Assembly: GCA_019636495.1 (NCBI GenBank)
Contig: JAHBXL010000007.1
Coordinates: 124,001-188,000, forward strand
Length of the DNA: 64,000 nucleotides
From: Phycisphaeraceae bacterium
GTDB lineage: Bacteria; Planctomycetota; Phycisphaerae; Phycisphaerales; UBA1924
Direction: 5' to 3'
Made by a program: the position numbers and the translations under genes. The number at the start of each line of letters is the position of its first letter. Position 1 is the stretch's first letter. The notes beneath the pieces were generated by a model. The model searched no databases, was not told the origin of the DNA, and saw only the letters and a list, made by a program, of their open reading frames with translations. Below, piece after piece: positions 19,360 to 28,505 of this stretch.

Positions 19360-19625
19360 CGGCCGCCCGAAGTCAGGTACACAGAGGACGCAGAGGTCTC
19401 GCAGAGGACCCAAAGAGCCGGAGATGCAAAGGCCGGCGCGACCGCGTGCTGAAGATCTATGTGGAGATCCGGCCGCGGACCGGGTCAAGTTGCGAGTCCT
19501 CAGTTCTTCATGCGACCCCGCCAGATGATCCAGCGACTGATCGGCAAGGATGTCAGAGCCTCGTTCTTCTCCGTGCACTCCGCGTCCCTCTCTGCGACCT
19601 CTGCGTACCTGCCTTGTCCGAGCGC
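19360..19625. repeat. palindromic CAGAG-type repeat between tmk and plsY
   Basis: The left arm near 19375-19409 (AGGTACACAGAGGACGCAGAGG) faces a right arm at 19586-19610 that encodes the opposite strand of AGGTACGCAGAGGTCGCAGAG. About 175 bases of non-coding sequence lie between. It is the same general type as the element near 26 kb but with a CAGAG core in place of ACGGAG. Confidence 0.6.
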
Positions 19626-20309
19626 ATGACTGCAGCATTCCTCATCCTCGCCGCGTACCTCATCGGGTCGGTCCCGTTCGGGTTGATCCTCGCGCATCTG
19701 CGCGGCGTGGATATCCGGGCGCACGGCTCGGGCAATATCGGCGCGACCAATGTCGGGCGGGTACTGGGACGCAAGTGGGGCGCGCTGTGCTTTGCGCTCG
19801 ACCTGCTGAAGGGCCTGCTGCCGACGCTCGCGGCGGGCTGGTTCCTGGGGCTGGTGCGCTTTGACGGCGCCGAGCCGGCTGCGACTTCGGTCTCCGCCGG
19901 TGCGTTGCTCGTCTGGCTGGGCGCGATGAGCGCGACCGTCGTCGGGCACATGTTCCCGGTGTGGCTGAGATTCAAGGGGGGCAAGGGCGTGGCGACGGGA
20001 TTCGGCGCGCTGCTGGGCGTATGGCCGGTGCTGACGGCCGCCGCGCTGGGCGCGCTGCTGGTCTGGCTCGTGTGCGTGAAACTGACGCGGATGGTGGGGA
20101 TTTCGTCGGTTCTCGCCGCGCTGAGCCTGCCGGTGTTCGTGCTTGTGCAGGCGCCGATCGCCCGGGCGCTGGGCCGGGTCGATCCCCCGCCGGTCTGGCC
20201 GTTCGCGCTGGTGGCGTGCGCACTGGCGGCGGTGGTGGTGATCAAGCACCGGACCAACATCGCGCGGACCCTCGCCGGGACGGAGCACCGGGTGGGCAGG
20301 CGGGCCTGA
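19626..20309 (+). CDS. plsY: glycerol-3-phosphate acyltransferase PlsY
   Basis: The 227-residue membrane protein matches PlsY, which acylates glycerol-3-phosphate from acyl-phosphate at the start of phospholipid synthesis. Signatures are AYLIGSVPFGLILA, the catalytic loop HGSGNIGATNVGRVLG, the second loop VVGHMFPVWLRFKGGKGVATG, and late IKHRTNIARTLAGTE. Several transmembrane helices separate them. The ATG at 19626 follows a weak GAGCG. Confidence 0.96.
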   Translation: MTAAFLILAAYLIGSVPFGLILAHLRGVDIRAHGSGNIGATNVGRVLGRKWGALCFALDLLKGLLPTLAAGWFLGLVRFDGAEPAATSVSAGALLVWLGAMSATVVGHMFPVWLRFKGGKGVATGFGALLGVWPVLTAAALGALLVWLVCVKLTRMVGISSVLAALSLPVFVLVQAPIARALGRVDPPPVWPFALVACALAAVVVIKHRTNIARTLAGTEHRVGRRA

Positions 20310-20491
20310 GCGCGGTTATCGGGGGTGTGAACGGGTGCGGGTTGTGCGGGCTGCGCGAGGCGGGGCGACTGTCCCGGCGCACCGTCAAGGCCCCGCAGGG
20401 TCGCCCATGGACTACAGACCGCCGTGGGACGATGGAACGACGCGACCGCGCGGCGAAGGACCGCCGCGCTCCGGCGGCATCGGAGGCGCAT

Positions 20492-21274
20492 GTGGACAAG
20501 GCCAGTGTCATCGGCAGTTTGATGGGTGTGTTCTGCTGCGTGCTGGTGGGCTACATGGCCTCGCACGGGCACTGGGCCATGTTCTACTCCGAGAAGGGGA
20601 TGATCATGGTGTTCGGCGGCACCATCTCGGTCATCTTCATGGCGATGCCGATGGAGCGCATCAAGCAGGTGCCGGGCTACTTCAAGCGGTTCTTCTTCGA
20701 CAAGGGTGTGAAGCCCGCGACGGTGATCACGCTGATCGGCCAACTGGCCGAGAAGGCGCGGCGCGACGGCATCCTGTCGCTGGAGGCCGACATCGCCAAG
20801 ATCGACGACGCGTTCCTCTCCAGCGGGTTGAAGATGGCGGTCGACGGCAATGCGCCCGAGACCATCGAGAGCACGCTGCGGATGGAAGTGATGGCGATGC
20901 AGGACCGGCACAAGGCCGGCAAGAAGTTTTTCGACCTGATCAAGTTGTACGCCCCCGGCTACGGCCTGGTGGCGACGCTGATCGGTCAGGTCGGCATGTT
21001 CGGCGGCCTGGCCAACGCCGAGATCGGCCACCTCGGGCACATGCTGGCGGTCGCCGTCGTGGCGACGATGTACGGGACGATTCTCGCCAACGCCGTCGCC
21101 GGACCCATCGGGGACAAACTCTCGCTGCGATCGGGCGAGGAGATCCTCGGGCGCGAGATGATGCTGCAGGGCATCCTGTCCATCCAGGCCGGCGACAACC
21201 CGCGGGCCACGACCGACAAGATGCTGGCGTTCATCCCGCAGCCGAGCCGCGCGGCGTTGAAGATCGCGGCGTAA
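20492..21274 (+). CDS. motA: flagellar motor stator protein MotA
   Basis: The 260-residue protein matches MotA in length and layout, with four transmembrane segments (about 3-20, 32-50, 150-172, 182-202) and a cytosolic loop with charged residues. The conserved prolines are seen in LYAPGYGLVATLIGQ and NAVAGPIGDKLSLRS. MotA and MotB form the proton or sodium channel that drives flagellar rotation. The GTG at 20492-20494 with CGGAGG just upstream gives the family start; an ATG at 20432 would add 20 non-conserved residues. motB follows 39 bases later. Confidence 0.93.
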   Translation: MDKASVIGSLMGVFCCVLVGYMASHGHWAMFYSEKGMIMVFGGTISVIFMAMPMERIKQVPGYFKRFFFDKGVKPATVITLIGQLAEKARRDGILSLEADIAKIDDAFLSSGLKMAVDGNAPETIESTLRMEVMAMQDRHKAGKKFFDLIKLYAPGYGLVATLIGQVGMFGGLANAEIGHLGHMLAVAVVATMYGTILANAVAGPIGDKLSLRSGEEILGREMMLQGILSIQAGDNPRATTDKMLAFIPQPSRAALKIAA

Positions 21275-21313
21275 CCGCGGCCCAGACGCACCGACCGACA
21301 CCGGGGCAGACCC

Positions 21314-22150
21314 ATGGCCGACAAGCACGACAAGGCGGCGCACGGCGACGATGGCCACGACAAGGGCCACGGCGGCGGCGGGCACGGCCACGGCGGCGGG
21401 CACGGCCACGGCGGCGGCGGGCACGAAGAGGGGCACGAGGGCGCGCCCGAGTGGCTCATTTCGTTTGCCGACATGGTCATGCTCATCATGGGCTTCTTCG
21501 TCATCCTGCTGGCGATGAACATGCAGAAGCCGAGCATGGGCGGCATCGGCGGCGAGGGCGCGAACCTGACCGACGACAAAATGCTCGAACTGGCCCTGTC
21601 GCTGCGGGCCGCGTTCAACAACCCGGTGGACATGGACTCCAACGACCCGCGCGATGCCGCGCTCATCCGCCGCATGAAGGCGATGCGCGAGCGCGGCGAG
21701 ACCACGCTGCCCGGCCCCGACGGCGACAAGCACAACGTGCAGGCCGTCCGCCCGAGCGACTTTGTCAACGACGGCGCGGTCGTGGCCTTTGCCGAGGGCG
21801 GCACGGCTCTTTCGGCCGAGGGCGCGCGGACGATCTCGCAGGCCGCGGAGCGCATGCGGGGCACGAAGTGGATCATCGAAGTCCGCGGCCACGCCAGCGC
21901 GGCCGAGACCATGCGCGACAAAGAGAAGAGCATGCGCCTGGCCTTTGACCGCGCGCTGGTCGTCGCGCACGAACTGGTCCGCAACGGCGTGCCCTGGGAG
22001 CGTCTCCGCGTCTCGGGCGCGGGCGACAACGAACGCGTGGTCCCGGTTGCCCGCGGGGCGGCCCACCGCTCCAACCAGCGCGTCGAGATCGTCACCACCA
22101 ACGAGAGCATGGCTCCCGACCCGTACGCGGCGGGCGCAGAACAACGCTGA
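21314..22150 (+). CDS. motB: flagellar motor protein MotB with His-rich N-terminus
   Basis: This 278-residue protein has the MotB transmembrane segment WLISFADMVMLIMGFFVILL with the channel Asp at residue 53. A C-terminal OmpA/MotB peptidoglycan-binding domain includes VRGHASAAETMR and NQRVEIV. Residues 10-41, before the helix, contain repeated GGGGHGHGGGH with about ten His, which is unusual for MotB and could bind metal in the cytosol. It follows motA. Confidence 0.93.
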   Translation: MADKHDKAAHGDDGHDKGHGGGGHGHGGGHGHGGGGHEEGHEGAPEWLISFADMVMLIMGFFVILLAMNMQKPSMGGIGGEGANLTDDKMLELALSLRAAFNNPVDMDSNDPRDAALIRRMKAMRERGETTLPGPDGDKHNVQAVRPSDFVNDGAVVAFAEGGTALSAEGARTISQAAERMRGTKWIIEVRGHASAAETMRDKEKSMRLAFDRALVVAHELVRNGVPWERLRVSGAGDNERVVPVARGAAHRSNQRVEIVTTNESMAPDPYAAGAEQR

Positions 22151-22272
22151 CCGCCGGCCCGCCGGCGCGATCGCCCCCGAATCTCCAGCGTTTCCGCCCC
22201 ACGGGCCGAACTCAGTTTCCCCGGGCGCGGATTCCCCCCCTCCCGCCGCCGCGGAGCAAACGGAGCGCGACC

Positions 22273-23457
22273 ATGAACCCGAGTTATCGGTCCTTGCACG
22301 ACGAGCCCGCGCTCGATCATCTCGAGCCGCGCACGCTGCTGGACACCACCCTCCCGTTGGTCACGATGCAGATCATCGACAGCGAGGTCGCCGAGGAAGG
22401 CCCCGACACCGGCGCCATCCGCCTGCACCGCACCGGCGTGCTCGACGAGCCGCTGTTCGTGTACTTCGACATCCAGCAGCCCAACCCGCCCACGCAGCGC
22501 GGCATCGCCACCAACGGCATCGATTACATCGGGCTGTCCAACATCGTCCGCATCCCCGCGGGCAAGCGCACCGTCACCATCCCGATCATCCCGATCGATG
22601 ACCTCGAAGTCGAAGGGCCGGAGGAAGTGCGCTTCTCCATCATGCCCAGCGAGACGTACCGCCTCGACGAGACCAACCCGCTGCGCCGCGCGGGCGTCAT
22701 TGTCATCCGCGAGGACGATGCGCTCCCGCTGGTCACCATCCGGGCGGCCGATGCATCGGCCGCGGAGATCGGCGGGGCCAGCGCGGGCGCCGTCGACACC
22801 GCGCGGTTCATCATCACGCGCACAGGCGACCGCGCGCTGCCGCTGTCGGTGAACTTCCGCATCCGCGGCAGCGCGACGCACGGCGTGGATTACGAGCGCA
22901 TCATCCCGCAGGGGCAGCCCACCAAGGTCACCATCCCCGCCGGCCGCAAGCAGGTCGCCATCACCATCCGCCCCATCAACGACAACCTGTTCGAAGGCGA
23001 CGAGACGGTTCGCATCATCCTGCAGCCCAGCACCGGCCAGACCTACGCCCTCAACGCCGACAACCCCGCGGATGTCTCGGCGTTCATCACGCTGCTCGAC
23101 AAGCCGCTGGTCTCGCTGATCGTGACCGACCCGTTCGGCACGCAGTTCCCGCAGGACACCGCGAGTTTCACGCTGCTGCGCACCGGTCCCATCGACCGGC
23201 CGCTGCAGGTGCTGTACACACTGGGCGGCACGGGCATCGCCGGGCAGGATTACCGCCGATTGCCGCAGGCACTGACCATCCCCGCGGGGCAAGCCACGCT
23301 GCTGGTGCCGATCCGCGGGCTGGGGAACGACCAGGGCGGCGGATCGAAGGTCGTCCGCCTGACGCTCCGCGCCAACAACGCGTACAACATCAATGCCGCG
23401 CAGCCCATCCTCGTCAGCAACTTCGTGACGCTGCTGGATGAGCCCATCGGGCAGTGA
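22273..23457 (+). CDS. LEPR-XLL surface protein with Calx-beta-like domains
   Basis: The 394-residue protein begins with a LEPR-XLL motif (LDHLEPRTLLDT, about residues 14-25), a planctomycete marker near the N-terminus of surface proteins. Three Calx-beta-type repeats follow, each with a GxDYxxL/I site and an IPAGxxxxxIPI strand (GIDYIGLSN, GVDYERIIPQ, GQDYRRLPQ). It is likely extracellular and calcium-binding. There is no canonical signal peptide, as usual for such proteins. No further domains. Confidence 0.85.
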   Translation: MNPSYRSLHDEPALDHLEPRTLLDTTLPLVTMQIIDSEVAEEGPDTGAIRLHRTGVLDEPLFVYFDIQQPNPPTQRGIATNGIDYIGLSNIVRIPAGKRTVTIPIIPIDDLEVEGPEEVRFSIMPSETYRLDETNPLRRAGVIVIREDDALPLVTIRAADASAAEIGGASAGAVDTARFIITRTGDRALPLSVNFRIRGSATHGVDYERIIPQGQPTKVTIPAGRKQVAITIRPINDNLFEGDETVRIILQPSTGQTYALNADNPADVSAFITLLDKPLVSLIVTDPFGTQFPQDTASFTLLRTGPIDRPLQVLYTLGGTGIAGQDYRRLPQALTIPAGQATLLVPIRGLGNDQGGGSKVVRLTLRANNAYNINAAQPILVSNFVTLLDEPIGQ

Positions 23458-23643
23458 GGAGATTCGGGGTCCGGGGCCCGGGGCTCGGGGTCCGTGGCGA
23501 GCACATTCGACCTCGGTGCGGCCGCATGCCCGCTGTCGGTTGTGGCAGGGCCAGCCTTCAAAACCCGGAACCCGGAACCCCAACCCCTGACCCGCGGGGC
23601 GTATCATTCGCCCCACTTCCTTCCTGCCCGGAGTTCCGCCTCA

Positions 23644-23910
23644 ATGCCCCACGTCATCGCCGAGCCCTGCATCGGGACCAAGGACACATCCTGCGTCGAG
23701 GTCTGCCCGGTCGACTGCATCCACCCGACCAAGAACGAGGCCGACTTCGGCAAGTTCGACCAGTTGTACATCGATCCGGACACGTGCATCGACTGCGGCC
23801 TGTGCGTCGATGAGTGCCCGGTGAAGGCCATCTTCCCGCAGGACGACCTGCCCGAAGAATGGAACCGGTACGTCCAGATCAACCTGGACTACTACAAGGC
23901 CAAGGGCTGA
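23644..23910 (+). CDS. fdxA: 7Fe ferredoxin (3Fe-4S/4Fe-4S)
   Basis: The 88-residue protein is a seven-iron ferredoxin with clusters bound by CIGTKDTSCVEVCPVDC and CIDCGLCVDECPVKA. The end EWNRYVQINLDYY is typical of the FdxA type. It is a soluble one-electron carrier. The ATG at 23644 starts exactly at the family's MPHVIxEPCIG. It lies between the Calx-beta gene and a C-rich stretch. Confidence 0.95.
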   Translation: MPHVIAEPCIGTKDTSCVEVCPVDCIHPTKNEADFGKFDQLYIDPDTCIDCGLCVDECPVKAIFPQDDLPEEWNRYVQINLDYYKAKG

Positions 23911-24002
23911 CCCCCCCCCGCCGCGCCCCCCACCCCCCACCGCTCCCGCCCACCGACGCCCCCCCGCTCCCGCCCCCCCCCGCGCCCCCCCGCGCAGACC
24001 CC
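23911..24002. other. long C-homopolymer-rich spacer
   Basis: About 90 bases between the ferredoxin stop and the transferase gene are almost only C on this strand, with runs of up to nine. The opposite strand would be G-rich and could fold as a G-quadruplex. No coding signal. Confidence 0.6.
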
Positions 24003-24056
24003 CGGCGCGCCCCTTCTCGCATGCCCTGCCCCGCGGCATCCGGATACGCTGCGCGG

Positions 24057-25904
24057 ATGCGGCCCAGACAACTCGTACCGTTCTCCTGTTCCGCGGCGCT
24101 CCAGCGCGGCATGGTCCGCTTTCTCGCCGCGACCGTGCTCACCACCCTCGGCGCTTGTGCATCAAAGCCCACATCGCTCGCGGCCGGAGCCGGCCCGGCG
24201 CGCGGCGCGGAGCGGGCCATCATCGCCTCGTCGCACGCGGGCCGCTTTGCCCGCGGCGCGGTCGCGGCGGACCACGAACTGGCGAGCGCGGCCGGGGCCG
24301 AGATGCTCGCGCTCGGGGGCAACGCCGTTGATGCCGCGGTCGCCGCGTCGTTCGCGCTGTCGGTGGTGCGGCCCTACTCCTGCGGCATCGGCGGGGGCGG
24401 GTTCATGGTGGTGCATCTTCCGGCAGATCCCACGCGCGGCAGCGTCAGCACGGCCATCAACTATCGCGAGGTCGCGCCCGCGGCGATTGATGCCGCGTTC
24501 TACGAGCACGAGGCCGACAAGCGCGCGAGCATCGAGGGCGGCAAGGCCGTCGGCGTGCCGGGGACCGTCGCGGGCCTGCTGCACGCGCTGGAGCGATACG
24601 GCACGATGGACCGCGCCATCGTCCTCGCGCCGGCCATCCGCCTTGCGCGGCAGGGCTTCGTCGCCGATGCCGACTACGCGCGGAACGCGCGGGAGTTGAT
24701 CGAGAAGTTCGAGAACAACCCCGCGCTCAAGACCCGCTTCGCGTTTGTGTGGGAGCGGTTCCTCGAGCGCGGCGCGGCCGATGTCGGCAGCCTGATCCGC
24801 CTGCCCGAGCAGGCCGAAGCGCTGGAACGCATCGCCGCGGAGGGCGCGCGCGGCTTCTACGAGGGCCCCATCGCCGAGGCGATCGTTCGTGCCGCGGCGC
24901 GCGATGGCGGCGTGCTATCGCTCGCCGACCTGCGCGGCTACCGCGTGCGCGAGGCCGAGCCGCTGCGCTTCAACTTCGCGGTGTGGACGGTGCTGGGCAT
25001 GCCCCCGCCGAGTTCGGGCGGGCTCGCCATGGCGCAGGCCCTGAGCATCTTCGAACTCTGCGGCGGCGCGTACGAACAGCGGGCCGAGGAACGCTGGACC
25101 CCGCGCACTGCGCACCTGTTCATCGAATCGCTCCGGCACGCCTTCGCGGACCGCGCGCGATATCTCGGAGACCCGGCGTTCGTGGATGTGCCGGCGGCGC
25201 GGCTGCTGCACGTCGAGAACCTGGCGCGGATGGCGGGCCTGATCGAGCCCGGCGCACGACTCGCCCCGACCGATTGCGGCACGCCCGATGCCGCGGCGGG
25301 CGCAGCGCCCATCGATGATGGCGGCACCAGCCACGTGAGCGCGGTCGACCAGTGGGGCGGGGCCGTCGCCTGCACCGAGACCATCAACCTCGAGTTCGGC
25401 TCGCTGCTGGCCGTGCCCGAGTTCGGATTCTGCCTGAACAACGAGATGGACGATTTTCTGAGTGTTCGCGGCGCGGCCAACGCCTTCGGCCTCATGCAGA
25501 GCGAGCGCAACCTGCCCGCGCCGGGCAAGCGGCCGCTGAGCAGCATGAGCCCGACGATCGTGCTCGACGAGGCGGGGCAGGTGGTCGCGGTGGCGGGCGC
25601 ATCGGGTGGGCCGCGGATCATCACCGGCACCACGCAGGCTCTGCTGGGCGTGCTGGTGCTGCGGCGCAGCGCGGGCGAGGCCGTCGCCGCGCCGCGGTTG
25701 CACCATCAGTGGTCGCCCGATGCGGTCTCGATCGAGCGCGCATGGGTCGATGCCGACGCCTTCCGCGCGGGCCTTGCGGCGCGCGGCCACACGGTGCGCG
25801 AGGTTGACAACGTCGGCGTGGTTCAACTCATCGCCCGCGACCGCGCCGGCGGCTGGCACGCCGCGAGCGACCCACGCAAGGGCGGCAAGCCGGCGGGGCA
25901 TTGA
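24057..25904 (+). CDS. ggt: gamma-glutamyltransferase lipoprotein
   Basis: The 615-residue protein is a gamma-glutamyltransferase precursor that processes glutathione and related peptides outside the cytosol. The lipobox LGAC puts the lipid-modified Cys at residue 34. The large subunit has NAVDAAVAASFALSVVRPYSCGIGGGGFMV. The autocatalytic Thr is residue 424 in DGGTSHVSAVD, followed by the small subunit with SSMSPTIVLDEAGQVV and GASGGPRIITGT. The start is ATG at 24057; a second ATG at 24111 is possible with a short signal. Confidence 0.93.
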   Translation: MRPRQLVPFSCSAALQRGMVRFLAATVLTTLGACASKPTSLAAGAGPARGAERAIIASSHAGRFARGAVAADHELASAAGAEMLALGGNAVDAAVAASFALSVVRPYSCGIGGGGFMVVHLPADPTRGSVSTAINYREVAPAAIDAAFYEHEADKRASIEGGKAVGVPGTVAGLLHALERYGTMDRAIVLAPAIRLARQGFVADADYARNARELIEKFENNPALKTRFAFVWERFLERGAADVGSLIRLPEQAEALERIAAEGARGFYEGPIAEAIVRAAARDGGVLSLADLRGYRVREAEPLRFNFAVWTVLGMPPPSSGGLAMAQALSIFELCGGAYEQRAEERWTPRTAHLFIESLRHAFADRARYLGDPAFVDVPAARLLHVENLARMAGLIEPGARLAPTDCGTPDAAAGAAPIDDGGTSHVSAVDQWGGAVACTETINLEFGSLLAVPEFGFCLNNEMDDFLSVRGAANAFGLMQSERNLPAPGKRPLSSMSPTIVLDEAGQVVAVAGASGGPRIITGTTQALLGVLVLRRSAGEAVAAPRLHHQWSPDAVSIERAWVDADAFRAGLAARGHTVREVDNVGVVQLIARDRAGGWHAASDPRKGGKPAGH

Positions 25905-25909
25905 GTGAT

Positions 25910-26058
25910 TGATTGAACCACGGAGTACACGAAGGACACGGAGAGCCGCTGGGGTCAGAGCACGCGCTCGCCGCGCGGGTGGTTTGTTCGATCAGATCTT
26001 GGTCGGGCAGCAGTTTGCTCTCCTTTCTGTGGTCGCCGTGTACTCCGTGGTTCAATCA
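25910..26058. mobile_element. internally deleted copy of the GxxExxY palindromic element
   Basis: A perfect 21-bp inverted repeat (25910-25930 with 26038-26058) containing ACCACGGAG encloses about 107 bases. The left interior (25936-25967) matches 26105-26136 in 31 of 32 bases, and the right interior resembles the 5' part of the nearby GxxExxY gene. It looks like a miniature derivative with the middle of the gene deleted. On the minus strand it still reads LLPDQDLIEQ, resembling the gene's N-terminus MLLDEELTEQ. Confidence 0.65.
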
Positions 26059-26094
26059 GTCTTCGTGTTGCAAGAGGTCTTGAGGGAAGAGTGC

Positions 26095-26536
26095 ACCACG
26101 GAGCACACGGAGAGCCGCCGGGGTCAGAGCACGCGCCGCAGGATTCCGTCTTTCAGAACCCGAACATTGAAGTTGATGACAAGCCCGACGCGCTTGCCGG
26201 AGAGCTTGAGGTAAGTAATCAACTGGGCTTCATGGATGGGGAGGAGCTTCTCCACATGCTTGAGCTCGATGACCACCTGATCTTCAACGACGAGATCCAG
26301 ACGGTAACCCGCGTCGAGGTGGGCCTTCTTGTACACGATTGGGAGCGGGAGTTGTCGAGCGATGCGGAGCCCTCTCAGCTCCATCTCATGCGCAAGACAT
26401 GCCTCGTATGAGGACTCGAGCAAGCCCGGCCCGAGCGTGCGGTGCACTTCGATCGCCGCACCGATGACCTGTTCGGTCAACTCCTCGTCCAGCAGCATCC
26501 CACTCTCCTCTCCGTGTCCTCCGTGTGCTCCGTGGT
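26095..26536. mobile_element. palindromic element carrying a GxxExxY gene
   Basis: An exact 18-bp inverted repeat (26095-26112 with 26519-26536) flanks a single gene. The arms consist of ACCACGGAGCACACGGAG and its complement. Related arms occur at several other sites in the window. The gene fills nearly the whole interval. A transposase is absent, so movement would need help or a different mechanism. Confidence 0.65.
26124..26498 (-). CDS. GxxExxY protein
   Basis: The 124-residue protein matches the GxxExxY family: EQVIGAAIEVHRTLGPGLLE followed by SYEACLAHEMELRG. A PD-(D/E)xK-like core has DLVVEDQVVIELKHVE, and QLITYLKLSGKRVGLVINF closes the fold. The family looks like a small nuclease-fold protein of unknown role. 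The gene is enclosed by an 18-bp inverted repeat, and its 3' end enters the left arm's neighbour sequence. The start is the ATG at 26496-26498. Confidence 0.9.
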   Translation of the reverse strand: MLLDEELTEQVIGAAIEVHRTLGPGLLESSYEACLAHEMELRGLRIARQLPLPIVYKKAHLDAGYRLDLVVEDQVVIELKHVEKLLPIHEAQLITYLKLSGKRVGLVINFNVRVLKDGILRRVL

Positions 26537-26552
26537 TCGATCCGCGATCCGC

Positions 26553-28322
26553 TCAATACCACCCAAACTCCGGCATCTCCGACACCTTCGCCCACGACTT
26601 CTCAAACCGCCGCCGCGCATCCTCCGCGCCCTTCGCATCGCCCGCGCCACGCAACGCCGCGGCGAGGCCGAACAGCGACCACCCGCCCTCGGGCGTCCGC
26701 GCCAGGTCCTCACGAAAGACCCGCGCCGCCTCCTCGTGCCGCTTGGCGCCAAGCAGCACCGCGCCCATCGACTGCCGCACCGGCGCGTGCCAGTCGGCCG
26801 GTTCCATGTAGGTCAGCGCATCCTCGAGCGAGACCGCCTCGGTCAGAAGCGCGACCGCACGATCAACATCGCCGCCCGCCGCGGCGATGCGCCCTTCCAG
26901 CACGCGCTCGGCGATGGCGAACACCTCGTGCGCGGTGTTCACCATGCCGAAACTCAGCATGTCCGCGGGCGTCTTCTTCGACTCCTCGCGCAGCGCGGCG
27001 AGTTCATCGCGGGCATCATCCAGCGCGCCCTTACCCACAAACGACAGGCCCCGGGCAAAGTGCCGCATGGCGCGGCCGTAGGTCCACTCGGCGCCGATCT
27101 CCGGCGCAGCCAGCACCGCATCCCACCGGCCGAATCGTGCATCCATCATCGACGGCCACGCCAGCACCATCGACATCTGCGGCATCTGGGCGAGCATCGA
27201 CGGGTCGCCGCGGCGGAGCAGTTCGGCGCCGGCGCTGCGCGCGGTGTCGGCATCGCCTGAGAGCATCGCCGCCCAACTCAGAAAGTGCACGTTGTGCGGC
27301 GCGTACATGCCGGCGTACATCCCCCCCACTCCCGTCGCGGCGAGGAACGCGTCATCCGCCTCGATGGCGCGGCGGTTGGCCTCGAGCGCATCGGCCCAGC
27401 GTCCCGTGCGCACGTAGGCGTGCGAGGGCATGTGCACGAGGTGGCCCGAGCGCGGCGCAAGCCCGCCCAGCCGATCGGCGTACCGCAGCGACCGGGCCGG
27501 ATCGGGCGACGACTCGGTCGCATGAATGTACAGGTGGATCGCGCCGATGTGGTCGGCGTTCCGCGACAGCACGCGCTCCAGCGTGGCGACGATCGTCTCG
27601 GTGCCGGGGTGCGGGCTCCCGTCTCTGGCCCACAGGTCCCACGGGCGGAGGTTCATCATCGATTCGGCGTGGAACGTGAGCGCATCATCGTGATCCGGGA
27701 ATCGCTCGGCGATGCGTTTCATCGCGGCGGCATACGCCGCGTCCACCGCCGCCTGCGACTCGACGCTGTCGGGCGCTGTCGCCGGGAATCGTTCGGCGGT
27801 CGCGGCGATGAGTGCCTGCTCGAACTCGCCTGCGCGCGGCGCGAGCGACCGCGCGATGGCGATGGCCGATGCGCCGGCCTGGTTGCGCTCCTTCGCGCCC
27901 GGCTGGTTGTAGTTGGCGCCCAGCGTGTGCGCGATGCCCCAGTAGGCCATCGCGAACTCGGGGTCGAGCCGCGCTGCCTCGCGGAACGACCGCCGCGCCT
28001 CGTCGTGGTTGAATCCGTAGACGAGCGCGAGCCCCTGCTCGAAGTACGCCCGCGCCTGTCGAGAGGAAGTCGTCAGGGGTTCGAATCGGCGGGCACCGAT
28101 GCCATCCCAGATCCGTGCGGGGATGCTGTCATCAAGCAGGATCGCCGCGCCGCACGGCGCGGCGGGCGGCGAAACTCGGACCGCCGCCGCCACCTCCGCC
28201 GCGGGCGGCGTTGGCCTTGGAGTTGCCGCCGCGGCGAGGGCCAGCGCGACCGCCGCCGCCCCCGTGCATGCGAGCACAAGCGCCCCGCCCCGCCGCTGGT
28301 TCGTCCGATGTTTGCTGTTCAT
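26553..28322 (-). CDS. exported TPR-like protein
   Basis: This 589-residue protein has a signal or anchor segment (GALVLACTGAAAVALALAAAA, about residues 13-33). Tetratricopeptide helices follow, such as ARAYFEQGLALVYGFNHDEA with AAR LDPEFAMAYWGIAH, and HLVHMPSHAYVRTGRWADAL. The motif MPSHxYVRxGRW is shared with a widespread TPR-protein family of unknown function. GGAGGA lies six bases before the ATG at 28320-28322, whereas the alternative ATG at 28328 abuts it. Likely periplasmic scaffold. Confidence 0.8.
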   Translation of the reverse strand: MNSKHRTNQRRGGALVLACTGAAAVALALAAAATPRPTPPAAEVAAAVRVSPPAAPCGAAILLDDSIPARIWDGIGARRFEPLTTSSRQARAYFEQGLALVYGFNHDEARRSFREAARLDPEFAMAYWGIAHTLGANYNQPGAKERNQAGASAIAIARSLAPRAGEFEQALIAATAERFPATAPDSVESQAAVDAAYAAAMKRIAERFPDHDDALTFHAESMMNLRPWDLWARDGSPHPGTETIVATLERVLSRNADHIGAIHLYIHATESSPDPARSLRYADRLGGLAPRSGHLVHMPSHAYVRTGRWADALEANRRAIEADDAFLAATGVGGMYAGMYAPHNVHFLSWAAMLSGDADTARSAGAELLRRGDPSMLAQMPQMSMVLAWPSMMDARFGRWDAVLAAPEIGAEWTYGRAMRHFARGLSFVGKGALDDARDELAALREESKKTPADMLSFGMVNTAHEVFAIAERVLEGRIAAAGGDVDRAVALLTEAVSLEDALTYMEPADWHAPVRQSMGAVLLGAKRHEEAARVFREDLARTPEGGWSLFGLAAALRGAGDAKGAEDARRRFEKSWAKVSEMPEFGWY

Positions 28323-28476
28323 GGCCATTCCTCCGTATGCGGATCGTCGCGGCATGTGCCGCGGCGAGTAGCAGGACACTACACCCGCGCCGGGCCGGAG
28401 TCGGTTGACTTGGGGTCAACCCCTCGCGGCGGGGGGTGGTGCAGGAACCGCGCGGAAGAGGCGAGAACGAATAAAA

Positions 28477-28502
28477 TGGAGCCGGGGGGAGTTGAACCCC
28501 CG
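28477..28502. repeat. attachment-site copy of the tmRNA 3' end (distal att)
   Basis: These 26 bases are identical to 33243-33268, the T-arm and acceptor end of the tmRNA gene. They mark the far boundary of the genomic island. No tmRNA body lies next to this copy. Confidence 0.85.
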
Positions 28503-28505
28503 AGC

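Noticed and set aside
20335-21948. Second + strand frame through motA and motB
   Set aside because: Out-of-frame shadow of two recognised genes, with Arg/Gly/His-rich composition and no domain.
23911-24056. Continuous coding from the ferredoxin into the gamma-glutamyltransferase frame
   Set aside because: The C-rich spacer encodes only Pro/Arg low complexity; the lipoprotein start at 24057 is a better explanation.
28405-28505. Peptide WSRGELNPRA read across the distal att site
   Set aside because: This is the translation of a tmRNA/tRNA 3' end and recurs as a spurious protein at the second copy near 33241.
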